A program made the translations under genes and the position numbers. Positions 1 through 5,795 of a DNA stretch of 6,555 nucleotides are shown one piece after another. The DNA is from Syntrophaceae bacterium UBA2208. Its GTDB lineage: Bacteria; Desulfobacterota; BSN033; UBA1163. The notes under the pieces are model-generated. The model saw only the letters and a program-made list of their open reading frames with translations. It was not told where the DNA came from and did no database searches. How positions within the stretch are numbered: position 1 is the stretch's first letter; each line of letters starts with the position of its first letter. Location: contig DCUS01000120.1 of the NCBI GenBank assembly GCA_002327885.1, positions 6,621 to 13,175 on the forward strand, written 5' to 3'.

Positions 1-13
1 TTAAATAATCGTG

Positions 14-42
14 TTGACAAAACGGTTATTTTCGTGTATACC
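14..42 (+). promoter_or_regulatory. sigma70-type promoter of the DUF47 gene
   Basis: A perfect -35 hexamer TTGACA (14-19) is followed by a 17-bp spacer and TATACC (37-42), which matches 4 of 6 bases of the -10 consensus. Transcription would start near 48-50, giving a leader of about 33 nt before the ATG at 82. A short inverted repeat (TACCT at 39-43, AGGTA at 52-56, 8-nt loop) overlaps the -10 and the predicted start and could be an operator, but with 5-bp arms this is speculative. The hexamers are read directly; promoter activity is inferred. Confidence 0.6.
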
Positions 43-69
43 TGTCTATATAGGTAGTTAGCTAAAAAA

Positions 70-75
70 GGGAGA
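70..75 (+). promoter_or_regulatory. ribosome binding site deciding the DUF47 start
   Basis: GGGAGA at 70-75, with core GGAG at 71-74, lies 7 nt before the ATG at 82. The in-frame GTG at 76 is only 1 nt from the core and so is too close to be used. This places the start at 82. Confidence 0.65.
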
Positions 76-81
76 GTGATT

Positions 82-708
82 ATGGTCTTCGGTTTTAAAA
101 AGAAGAGGCCTTTTCCCAATGGTGAAAGCCGTTTTTTTGAAATCCTTGCCCGTCAGTCTTTGAAAACCGTAGAGGGTCTGGAGGCCCTCTGGAGTTTTGC
201 GGAAAACGGGACGAAGGAAAAAGCAAATCTCGTGCGACATGTGGAAAGGGAAGCCGATGAGCTGAGACGAATCCTCATCGAAGAACTGGACCAAACCTTT
301 GTCACCCCCCTGGATCGGGAAGATATCTATGCCCTTTCTCGGGCTATTGATGATGTGGTGGACTATGCGAACACCACGGTGGACGAAATGGAAATTTATG
401 AGGTGAAGGGAGATGAACATATTAAGGAGATGATCAACATCTTACGAAAAGCAGCCCGAGAATTGAACGATGCAGTCAAAATCTTGAAAAATTACCCCAA
501 GATCGCCTCTGAGCATGCCCTCAAAGCAAAATCTTATGAAAACCAGATGGAGAAGGCCTACCATTTAGCGCTGGCGGATCTCTTTAAGGGAACGGATACG
601 ATCTACATGCTCAAGATGCGCGAGATTTATCGCCACCTCAGCAATGCCGCCGACCGGGGAGACGAAGCCGCCAACATCATCTCCAGCATTGTCATGAAAC
701 ACACATAA
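82..708 (+). CDS. DUF47 family PhoU-like protein
   Basis: A 208-residue, almost entirely helical and highly charged protein of the DUF47/TIGR00153 family, whose fold resembles PhoU. Family features visible are an E-A-D helix at residues 56-63, the conserved block TPLDREDIYALSRAIDDVVDY at about 75-95 (acidic residues D78, D81, D90, D91, D94), and a C-terminal repeat of that pattern around 178-200 (E181, D191, D194, E195). Such ExxxD-like clusters bind metal ions in PhoU relatives. There is no signal peptide or membrane segment, so it should be cytoplasmic. DUF47 genes usually sit directly before a low-affinity PiT-type phosphate transporter gene and are thought to modulate it. No such gene follows here: the next gene, hcp, is 248 bp away with its own promoter. 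A transporter could lie upstream of the window or elsewhere. Family assignment is firm; the exact role is inferred. Confidence 0.9.
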   Translation: MVFGFKKKRPFPNGESRFFEILARQSLKTVEGLEALWSFAENGTKEKANLVRHVEREADELRRILIEELDQTFVTPLDREDIYALSRAIDDVVDYANTTVDEMEIYEVKGDEHIKEMINILRKAARELNDAVKILKNYPKIASEHALKAKSYENQMEKAYHLALADLFKGTDTIYMLKMREIYRHLSNAADRGDEAANIISSIVMKHT

Positions 709-873
709 TTGAAGTGTTGAGTTCGAAGTTCCAAATCTAATAGCCTCTCAGATTAAAAATCATAAATTGGATCTTTTTTGCAACGGTTATCATCCCCGAT
801 TCCTTCCCTATCGTCAGGCAGGCGACTTCCTCCCGAAATTGAAAATGATGAGAGACTGGAAAAAAACAAATCT
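709..873. other. non-coding gap with repeat relics
   Basis: No credible gene is present. Just after the DUF47 stop come three degenerate 7-bp units (GTGTTGA, GTTCGAA, GTTCCAA at 714-734). At 802-822 lies a degenerate copy of a GC-rich palindrome ending in CAGGCAGG, resembling the better copy at 5746-5765. A run of six T (774-779) has no convincing hairpin before it, so no intrinsic terminator for the DUF47 gene can be called. Confidence 0.5.
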
Positions 874-889
874 TTTGACTTAAGTCAAA
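874..889. promoter_or_regulatory. HcpR-like CRP/FNR operator upstream of hcp
   Basis: TTTGACTTAAGTCAAA is a perfect 16-bp palindrome. Its core TTGAC-N4-GTCAA (875-888) matches the motif described for HcpR, the CRP/FNR-family regulator of hcp genes in Desulfovibrio and relatives. Its centre (881.5) is about 41.5 bp before the transcription start predicted from the -10 box at 911-916, the standard position for class II activation. The palindrome and spacing are seen directly; the identity of the regulator is inferred, since no hcpR gene is in the window. Confidence 0.8.
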
Positions 890-910
890 GTAAAAGCAGA
901 CTTTTGGAAA

Positions 911-916
911 TATATT
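911..916 (+). promoter_or_regulatory. -10 element of the hcp promoter
   Basis: TATATT (5 of 6 to TATAAT) lies 21 bp after the operator. The place where a -35 box should be (about 888-893) has no match to TTGACA and overlaps the end of the palindrome, as expected for a promoter that needs an activator. The predicted start is near 922-923, giving a leader of about 35 nt. A small inverted repeat (GTTAA at 921-925, TTAAC at 929-933) sits at the predicted start. Confidence 0.65.
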
Positions 917-956
917 GGGAGTTAAATATTAACAAATAAACCAAGGAGGAAAGGGT

Positions 957-2603
957 ATGGGAAAACAGGACATGTTTTGTTATCAGTGTGAGCAAACGGC
1001 TAAGGGAGAAGGATGTACCAGGATGGGAGTTTGTGGTAAAGAACCTGAAGTGGCCATTCTTCAAGACCTTCTTATTTATGCCTTAAAGGGGCTATCCCAG
1101 TATGCGGTGGAAGGCCGTCGGGTTGGAATTAAAGATCGGGACGTCAATCTCTTTACCTGTGAAGCCCTTTTTTCAACTCTCACGAATGTAAATTTTGATC
1201 CATCGTATTTTGTGAAGGGGATCCACCGCTGTGCGGAGATGAGAGACAACCTTAAAAAAAGAGTCCGGGATGCTGGCGGCCAGGTCAGTTTTACAGAGGA
1301 ACCAGCCACTTTCAAGCCAGAGAAAACTCTGGAGGGTCTCATTGCTCAGGGTGAAAAAGCAGGGTTGAAATTCGATCCCAGCATTCACCCAGACATTCTT
1401 TCTCTCCAGCATACTTTACTTTTTGGAATAAAAGGAGTCGCGGCCTATGCGGACCACGCCTTAATTTTAGGGAAAGAGGACGATGCGGTTTTTGCGTTCA
1501 TTCATGAGGGGTTGGCCTCCATGTTAAGAAAAGATCTAAGTCTGGATGATTGGATCAAATTGGTTCTCAAATGCGGGGAAATCAATCTCCGGACAATGGA
1601 GCTCCTTGATTCCGGAAATACGGAAGCCTATGGCCATCCCGTACCCACCAAAGTTTCATTAGGATCGAAAAAGGGGAAAGCCATTCTCGTTTCAGGGCAT
1701 GACTTGAAAGACCTGGAAGAAATCCTCAGGCAATCGGAAGGCAAAGGAATCTATGTATATACCCATGGGGAAATGCTTCCCGCCCAAGGCTATCCGGGAT
1801 TGAAGAAATATTCTCATTTTTATGGTCACTATGGAACGGCCTGGCAGAACCAAGCCCGGGAATTCGAAAAATTTCCCGGTGCTATTTTAATGACTACAAA
1901 TTGTATTCAGAGGCCAAAAGATTCTTATAAGAATAATATCTTTACCTGTGGAACGGTTGGATGGCCCGGGATTCCGCATGTTTCCGATCGGAATTTTGCT
2001 CCTGTCATTAACAGGGCTTTAGAGTTACCTGGCTTTTTGGCAGACGAGAATGGCCGTTCGGTCATGGTGGGGTTTGCTCATAATACTCTTTTGAGTATTG
2101 CCGATAAGGTGATTGATGCGGTGAAAGGGAAAGCCATCCGTCACTTCTTTCTGGTTGCCGGATGTGACGGGGCGAAACCGGGGAGAAATTATTATACGGA
2201 ATTTGTAGAAAAGGTCCCCAAGGACGCTGTGGTCCTAACCCTTGCCTGCGGAAAGTTTCGCTTCTTCGATAAGGACCTGGGTGAGATTGGAGGAATCCCT
2301 CGGCTTTTGGATATGGGCCAATGTAATGATGCTTATTCGGCTATTCAGGTGGCCATCGCCTTATCCAAAGCGTTCAATGTGGGGGTGAATGAACTCCCTC
2401 TTTCCTTCGTTCTATCTTGGTATGAGCAGAAAGCGGTTGTTATTTTATTGACGCTTTTGTATCTGGGAATCAAGAATATTCGCTTGGGGCCGAGTCTTCC
2501 GGCTTTCATTTCCCCCTCTGTATTGAATACCTTGGTAAAGACGTTTGATATCAAGCCCATTACCACCCCGGAGGCAGACCTGAAAGCAATATTAGGGAAT
2601 TGA
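957..2603 (+). CDS. hcp: hybrid cluster protein (hydroxylamine/NO reductase), strict-anaerobe class
   Basis: 548 residues, full length for the family. The N-terminal cluster motif is C8-x2-C11-x8-C20-x5-C26, the spacing found in class I Hcp of strict anaerobes rather than the wider spacing of enterobacterial Hcp. All expected ligands of the hybrid Fe-S-O cluster are present: H248, E272, C316, C403 (position of the persulfide cysteine), C431, C456, E490 and K492. They are offset by only 3-4 residues from those recalled for the Desulfovibrio vulgaris protein. Hcp is cytoplasmic; it was first described as a hydroxylamine reductase and is now seen mainly as an NO reductase or S-nitrosylase acting in nitrosative stress defence. 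AAGGAGGA at 943-950, 6 nt before the ATG, fixes the start. An HcpR-like operator precedes the gene and a hairpin follows it, so it is probably monocistronic. No hcr or ferredoxin partner gene is seen, so the electron donor is encoded elsewhere. Confidence 0.98.
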   Translation: MGKQDMFCYQCEQTAKGEGCTRMGVCGKEPEVAILQDLLIYALKGLSQYAVEGRRVGIKDRDVNLFTCEALFSTLTNVNFDPSYFVKGIHRCAEMRDNLKKRVRDAGGQVSFTEEPATFKPEKTLEGLIAQGEKAGLKFDPSIHPDILSLQHTLLFGIKGVAAYADHALILGKEDDAVFAFIHEGLASMLRKDLSLDDWIKLVLKCGEINLRTMELLDSGNTEAYGHPVPTKVSLGSKKGKAILVSGHDLKDLEEILRQSEGKGIYVYTHGEMLPAQGYPGLKKYSHFYGHYGTAWQNQAREFEKFPGAILMTTNCIQRPKDSYKNNIFTCGTVGWPGIPHVSDRNFAPVINRALELPGFLADENGRSVMVGFAHNTLLSIADKVIDAVKGKAIRHFFLVAGCDGAKPGRNYYTEFVEKVPKDAVVLTLACGKFRFFDKDLGEIGGIPRLLDMGQCNDAYSAIQVAIALSKAFNVGVNELPLSFVLSWYEQKAVVILLTLLYLGIKNIRLGPSLPAFISPSVLNTLVKTFDIKPITTPEADLKAILGN

Positions 2604-2633
2604 AAATTCTTCCCCCATTAAACAAAAGGCGTG

Positions 2634-2677
2634 GAGGCGGGGTCAGAAATGACCCTGCCTCTATGATGTATATTTTT
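2634..2677 (+). terminator. hairpin terminator of hcp, possibly bidirectional
   Basis: A 12-bp stem (2634-2645 with 2650-2661; one G-T wobble at 2639/2656) closes on a GAAA tetraloop at 2646-2649. Three weaker pairs can extend it outward. It begins 30 nt after the hcp stop. The T-rich stretch (T5 at 2673-2677) is some 11 nt beyond the stem, so the U-tract is imperfect. On the other strand the stem is followed by CACGCCTTTTGTTTA, so it might also stop transcripts from the convergent miaB, whose stop is about 100 nt before it. Confidence 0.75.
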
Positions 2678-2761
2678 ATCCGTCGCCGGGATATACTCCT
2701 TCAGGCCTTCTTCTGGCACCATTTATTAGATGATTTAGCGGAGACAATGGAAGTAAGATTT

Positions 2762-4129
2762 CTATTGATTGTGGATTGCCGATCGCAGGTTGCAGGTTGA
2801 AGGGTGATGAGTTGAAAGAATTTCACCCCGCAGTGAGTGCGGGTAACCTTTCGTAATTTTTACCGGGACTAACTTTCCTACTAATTCTAAATCCCCTGCA
2901 AAGTTAACGATCTTATTGGATCGGGTCCTCCCGGTCACATCTTGATTGTCCTGTTTGCTCCGTCCCTCCACTAACACCTCTTCCACGTGACCTCCCGATG
3001 CCTGATTTTTTCGATAAGTGAAATGTTTTTGAATTTCCTGAAGGATGGAGAGACGCTCCTGTTTTACTTTTTCTTCAACCCTGTCCTCTAATTGGGCCGC
3101 CCGGGTCCCTTTTCTCGGTGAATATTTAAAAGAGAAGAGATCATCAAATTGAACTTTTTCCATGAGATCGAGGGTCGCTTTGAAGTCTTGCTCTTCTTCA
3201 CCCGGAAATCCGACAATCACATCTGCTGTCAAGGCAATGGAAGGACATCTTTCTCTCAGGCGGTCTATTTTTTCAATATAGGATTCTTTCGTATATCCCC
3301 GGTGCATGGCTTTTAAAACCTTATTCGAACCCGATTGAAATGGAAGATGCATATGTTCACAGAGCTTTTTTAGCTTTGAAAAAGACTGAATCAATTCTTC
3401 AGATAAATCTTTCGGGTGGGAGGTGGTGAACCGAATTCTTTCGACCCCTTCTATGGAGTTGATACACTCAAGCAGTTGAGAAAAATTTATCTCCTCCTCC
3501 AATCCTTTCCCGTAACTATTCACATTCTGTCCGAGGAGGCAAACTTCTTTCACGCCCCCCGCAGCCAGATGCCTGACCTCCTCAATGATCTCTTTGCTCG
3601 GCCGGCTCTTCTCCCTTCCCCTCACATAGGGGACGATACAGAAGGAACAGAAATGGTCGCACCCTTGCATGATCGTCACATAGGACTTCACCTCTTCTAA
3701 TGGCTTTTTAGGAAGAACCGCTTTCAAATATTTTCCATCTTGATCCAGGCTTATCTCACAAACCCTTTCTCCCGAAACTTCTACCTTTTGCAGTAACTGT
3801 GGCAGTATGGGGATGGCCTGAGTCCCGATAACCATGTCCAGGTAAGGAATCCGATCTAAAAGCTTATTCCCTTCCTGCTGGGCAACGCACCCAGCCACTC
3901 CGATCACTGTTCCCCTCCCCTCTTTCAACCATTTATACCTTCCCAAAGCGCTATAGACTTTATGCTCCGGTTTCTCCCGAACGCTACAGGTGTTGATCAG
4001 GACAAAATCAGCATCTCTGGCATCCCTTGTTTCAAGATAATCAGCTTCTTCTAAGAGGCGAAGGATCCGCTCCGTGTCATGTTCGTTCATCTGACAACCA
4101 TAAGTCTCAATATAAACACGCTTTGGCAT
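2762..4129 (-). CDS. miaB: tRNA-2-methylthio-N6-dimethylallyladenosine synthase
   Basis: 455 residues from the ATG at 4129, normal for MiaB. The order is an N-terminal methylthiotransferase domain with its three cluster cysteines C12 (ETYGCQMNEHD), C48 (NTCSVRE) and C81 (GVAGCVAQ); a radical SAM domain with C157-x3-C161-x2-C164 and the YVRGREKSR signature; and a C-terminal TRAM domain from about 375 ending at SLRGEI near 437. The MNEHD and CIVPYVRGRE motifs favour MiaB over MtaB or RimO. The enzyme adds the methylthio group to i6A37 of tRNAs reading UNN codons, using two [4Fe-4S] clusters and SAM. Two oddities: the last ~15 residues lie in a 7-bp tandem repeat, and there is no clear Shine-Dalgarno before 4129. 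The frame stays open upstream to a TTG at 4240, but those 37 extra residues fall in an inverted-repeat element and do not look like MiaB. Confidence 0.97.
   Translation of the reverse strand: MPKRVYIETYGCQMNEHDTERILRLLEEADYLETRDARDADFVLINTCSVREKPEHKVYSALGRYKWLKEGRGTVIGVAGCVAQQEGNKLLDRIPYLDMVIGTQAIPILPQLLQKVEVSGERVCEISLDQDGKYLKAVLPKKPLEEVKSYVTIMQGCDHFCSFCIVPYVRGREKSRPSKEIIEEVRHLAAGGVKEVCLLGQNVNSYGKGLEEEINFSQLLECINSIEGVERIRFTTSHPKDLSEELIQSFSKLKKLCEHMHLPFQSGSNKVLKAMHRGYTKESYIEKIDRLRERCPSIALTADVIVGFPGEEEQDFKATLDLMEKVQFDDLFSFKYSPRKGTRAAQLEDRVEEKVKQERLSILQEIQKHFTYRKNQASGGHVEEVLVEGRSKQDNQDVTGRTRSNKIVNFAGDLELVGKLVPVKITKGYPHSLRGEILSTHHPSTCNLRSAIHNQ
2767..2815. repeat. degenerate 7-bp tandem repeat at the miaB 3' end
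   Basis: Seven consecutive 7-bp units can be read from 2767: GATTGTG, GATTGCC, GATCGCA, GGTTGCA, GGTTGAA, GGGTGAT and GAGTTGA. The unit GCAGGTT is exact twice in a row at 2785-2798. The repeat lies inside the 3' end of miaB and encodes its last residues after the TRAM domain. As the unit is not a multiple of three, the encoded peptide is not itself repetitive. Confidence 0.65.
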
Positions 4130-4166
4130 AGAGTTTTTTACTAAGAAGATAAAGGTCTTTCCCGTT

Positions 4167-4402
4167 TTAGAAGGCGTGAAAAATAGAATACATAGACGAA
4201 TCCGGAAGGACGGGTGGGTTGGAAAAGCCTTAGCGCGCAACCTTTAGAAATTGAACCACTGTGTCATAACCCTTCATAAACAAAAATCTTAACTACAGAA
4301 GCAAATTAACTTTAACCTCAACGAGCGCATTCTAAGGCTTTGAAAATCCACTCGTCCTTTCGGGACGAAGGTTAATGGAATTATTCTTTTCACGCCTTCT
4401 AA
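4167..4402. repeat. long imperfect inverted repeat between fbp and miaB
   Basis: Two arms of about 70 nt flank a 98-nt AT-rich centre. The outer 16 bp are a perfect match (4167-4182 against 4387-4402, TTAGAAGGCGTGAAAA read inward on the left arm). The inner block (4202-4233 against 4332-4363) matches at most positions, including AAGGACG, GTGG and AAAGCCTTAG, followed by GCGC in both arms. Between these blocks the arms differ, and the right arm carries an extra small hairpin (CGTCC TTTC GGGACG, 4353-4367). No transposase gene and no clear target duplication are seen. It may be a MITE-like element, two inverted copies of a dispersed repeat, or a structured RNA. It ends 37 nt before the miaB start. 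Confidence 0.75.
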
Positions 4403-4403
4403 G

Positions 4404-4494
4404 GGGTGGGGCAAAGAGGTCAGTTTGTCAGTTAGGTCAGCCCATGGTTCTTGAGGCCTATGACATTCCCCAAACTGGCTTCCTCGCCCCAGCC
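4404..4494. other. long stem-loop adjoining the inverted repeat, possible structured RNA
   Basis: Positions 4404-4427 pair with 4471-4494 over 24 positions: 7 perfect pairs next to the loop (CAGTTTG with CAAACTG), then a stretch with wobbles and two mismatches, then GGGGC with GCCCC and a few closing pairs. The 43-nt loop can fold further (GTCA at 4436-4439 with TGAC at 4461-4464). It begins 2 nt from the end of the larger inverted repeat, so both may be parts of one element. It lies about 40 nt after the fbp stop, but no T-run follows the stem on either strand, so it is not a standard intrinsic terminator. Whether it is transcribed, and from which strand, cannot be told. Confidence 0.55.
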
Positions 4495-4534
4495 AAAAAC
4501 CAAGGATTATTTTGATGGTTTGTGCGTAATAAGG

Positions 4535-5635
4535 CTACTTTTTCACTTTGAACTTTTTTTCCAGCATGCCCATCTTCTCTACGATTCCGCCATATTCCAG
4601 TTCACCGTAGGGCAACATCGCTACCCCGGAAAAACCCTGCTGTCGAATTTCTGTCGCTTTCTGAGAAACTTTATTTCTCACCCAATCCCAATAGGGATGA
4701 TCAAAAGCATCGGCTGGTTCGGTCAATTTCCCTTTATGGACACAGAAGGCATGACAAGCGACAACAGGAGGTCCATCGAAGTAAGAGATCGGCGAATTGA
4801 ATCGGACAGGCATTAACGGCCCGGTGTGGCTTCCCCTCATAAATCCCGCAACATAATGGCCAATATTGAAGGGAGCAAGCACCTCTCCTGTTGCAGGAAA
4901 TGCACCTTGAACCCTGACCAGCATGACGGGATCGTCTTTTCCTGTATATTTCCCCGCGATATTGTGAAGTCGAGTCGTGCTCACTGAAGCGGCAATATCC
5001 CCGTTGTTTCTGGAATAGATGGACTCGACCACAAAGCGCTGATTATCCCTCAAAAGAGCAGCAATGTCGTAGATCTCCTCAGGGGCATTTAACTCAATGA
5101 CCCGATCACCTTCGGTATAATTAACATCCATGATGACGAACCGAAACCCCTTATTCATCGAAGGGCTGAGCATCAATCCCGCATTATACATGGGATCTGT
5201 AAAAGCTAAATAAAGAGGAAGATTGTAGGCTCCGGGATCGGTTTTATCCGCTGCAAAAAAGAGGAAGGGTTCATTCGGTCTCTCTTCAAATTCCATCTCT
5301 GCCACGGCCGGACCCATCCCCCTTACATTTCCTGAGAAGGAGTCTTTCAACAGGTCCTGACCGGCCCCGTAAAGCCCCTGCTCTTTTGCCACTTTTGTCC
5401 CGGCCACAAAGGCATCCCAGGCTAATTTGTGGACTTTCTCATTCCCCTTTCCCAGTTTGTGGGAGAAAAGAATAGCAATATCATCTCCCGTATGACTGAT
5501 GAAAAAATCAGTGATGATCACTTTGCCTTTTTGGGCCACATAATTCCTAACCTCCGCAATCAATTTCTCGCTGGGTCGAATGTGCCCCCCGATACTGCCA
5601 ATGTCGGCTTTAATGATACTGAGTGTAGTCTTCAT
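4535..5635 (-). CDS. fbp: fructose-1,6-bisphosphate aldolase/phosphatase (archaeal-type, bifunctional)
   Basis: 366 residues, normal for the FBPA/P family (class V FBPase). One active site first condenses triose phosphates to fructose-1,6-bisphosphate and then hydrolyses it to fructose-6-phosphate, which makes gluconeogenesis one-way. Visible residues agree with the family: D11 and H18 near the N-terminus, D51-D52 in SHTGDD, Q93, D130-K131, Y230 and the Schiff-base K233 in KYTGKDDP (with D234 and D235), and Y348 in LEYGG. Several of the acidic residues bind Mg2+. It is cytoplasmic. A consensus AGGAGGA 5 nt before the ATG at 5635 fixes the start; the frame continues 12 codons further upstream but through a tandem repeat. 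It lies downstream of surE in the same direction with a 160-bp gap. The family is known from archaea and mainly deep-branching or thermophilic bacteria, which hints at the host's lifestyle. Confidence 0.96.
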   Translation of the reverse strand: MKTTLSIIKADIGSIGGHIRPSEKLIAEVRNYVAQKGKVIITDFFISHTGDDIAILFSHKLGKGNEKVHKLAWDAFVAGTKVAKEQGLYGAGQDLLKDSFSGNVRGMGPAVAEMEFEERPNEPFLFFAADKTDPGAYNLPLYLAFTDPMYNAGLMLSPSMNKGFRFVIMDVNYTEGDRVIELNAPEEIYDIAALLRDNQRFVVESIYSRNNGDIAASVSTTRLHNIAGKYTGKDDPVMLVRVQGAFPATGEVLAPFNIGHYVAGFMRGSHTGPLMPVRFNSPISYFDGPPVVACHAFCVHKGKLTEPADAFDHPYWDWVRNKVSQKATEIRQQGFSGVAMLPYGELEYGGIVEKMGMLEKKFKVKK

Positions 5636-5640
5636 AGCTT

Positions 5641-5647
5641 TCCTCCT
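5641..5647 (-). promoter_or_regulatory. ribosome binding site deciding the fbp start
   Basis: On the minus strand AGGAGGA lies 5 nt before the ATG at 5635 (6 nt counting from AGGAGG). This near-perfect site excludes the longer in-frame start at 5671. It directly adjoins an 8-bp tandem repeat upstream. Confidence 0.85.
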
Positions 5648-5655
5648 AATGATGT

Positions 5656-5687
5656 TGGAATATTGGAACAATGGAATATTGGAATAC
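5656..5687. repeat. 8-bp tandem repeat in the fbp leader
   Basis: Four units of TGGAATAT type stand head to tail (starting at 5656, 5664, 5672 and 5680), with variants TGGAACAA and TGGAATAC. The 13-mer TGGAATATTGGAA is exact at 5656-5668 and 5672-5684. Two units in the opposite orientation (CATTCCAC, CATTCCCT) occur at 5733-5748. On the transcript the repeat lies within 10 nt upstream of the fbp ribosome binding site. Confidence 0.75.
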
Positions 5688-5696
5688 TGGGGTCCA

Positions 5697-5717
5697 AAAG
5701 AAAAAAGATTTTTCTTT
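5697..5717. repeat. A/T palindrome in the surE-fbp gap
   Basis: AAAGAAAAA (5697-5705) pairs perfectly with TTTTTCTTT (5709-5717) around a 3-nt loop. On the plus strand it is followed by ATTTTTT, and on the minus strand the stem runs into a short U-rich end. With a stem of nearly only A-U pairs it would be a weak terminator at best. Confidence 0.4.
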
Positions 5718-5745
5718 ATTTTTTAAACCCATCATTCCACCATTC

Positions 5746-5765
5746 CCTGCCTACCGGCGGGCAGG
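5746..5765. repeat. GC-rich palindromic repeat
   Basis: CCTGCCTACCGGCGGGCAGG is a 20-bp imperfect palindrome: six perfect outer pairs, one T-G wobble, one A-C mismatch and two central pairs. A degenerate relative lies at 802-822. Palindromes of this CCTGCC...GGCAGG kind are dispersed intergenic repeats in many genomes. There is no T-run after it in the surE direction, so it is not an obvious terminator. Confidence 0.6.
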
Positions 5766-5795
5766 CATTATTTCATTTTTTCCTAAGCTTTAGGC

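Noticed and set aside
58..420. 120-codon minus-strand frame opposite the DUF47 gene
   Set aside because: It is antisense to a well-supported gene, extends over its promoter region and has no recognisable domain.
2600..2800. 66-codon plus-strand frame starting with TTG and overlapping the hcp stop
   Set aside because: It contains the hcp terminator hairpin, has no ribosome binding site, overlaps the miaB 3' end and shows no family resemblance.
2827..2843. Hairpin CCCGCA-GTGAG-TGCGGG as a miaB terminator
   Set aside because: It lies within the TRAM-domain codons of miaB, has only 6 pairs and no T-run follows it.
4130..4240. 37-residue N-terminal extension of MiaB from a TTG at 4240
   Set aside because: The extension is encoded by the left arm of the inverted repeat, is unlike any MiaB N-terminus, and MPKRVYIETYGC at 4129 is a typical start.
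4234..4265. tRNA T-arm-like GGTTCAATTTC on the minus strand
   Set aside because: The flanking bases do not form the 5-bp T stem, and no acceptor or anticodon arm can be drawn around it.
4167..4402. A classic insertion sequence
   Set aside because: The inverted repeat carries no transposase frame and no matching target duplication is visible at its borders (GTTT left, GGGG right).
4451..4816. 121-codon plus-strand frame at the 3' end of fbp
   Set aside because: It is mostly antisense to fbp codons and its start lies inside the loop of the 4404-4494 stem.
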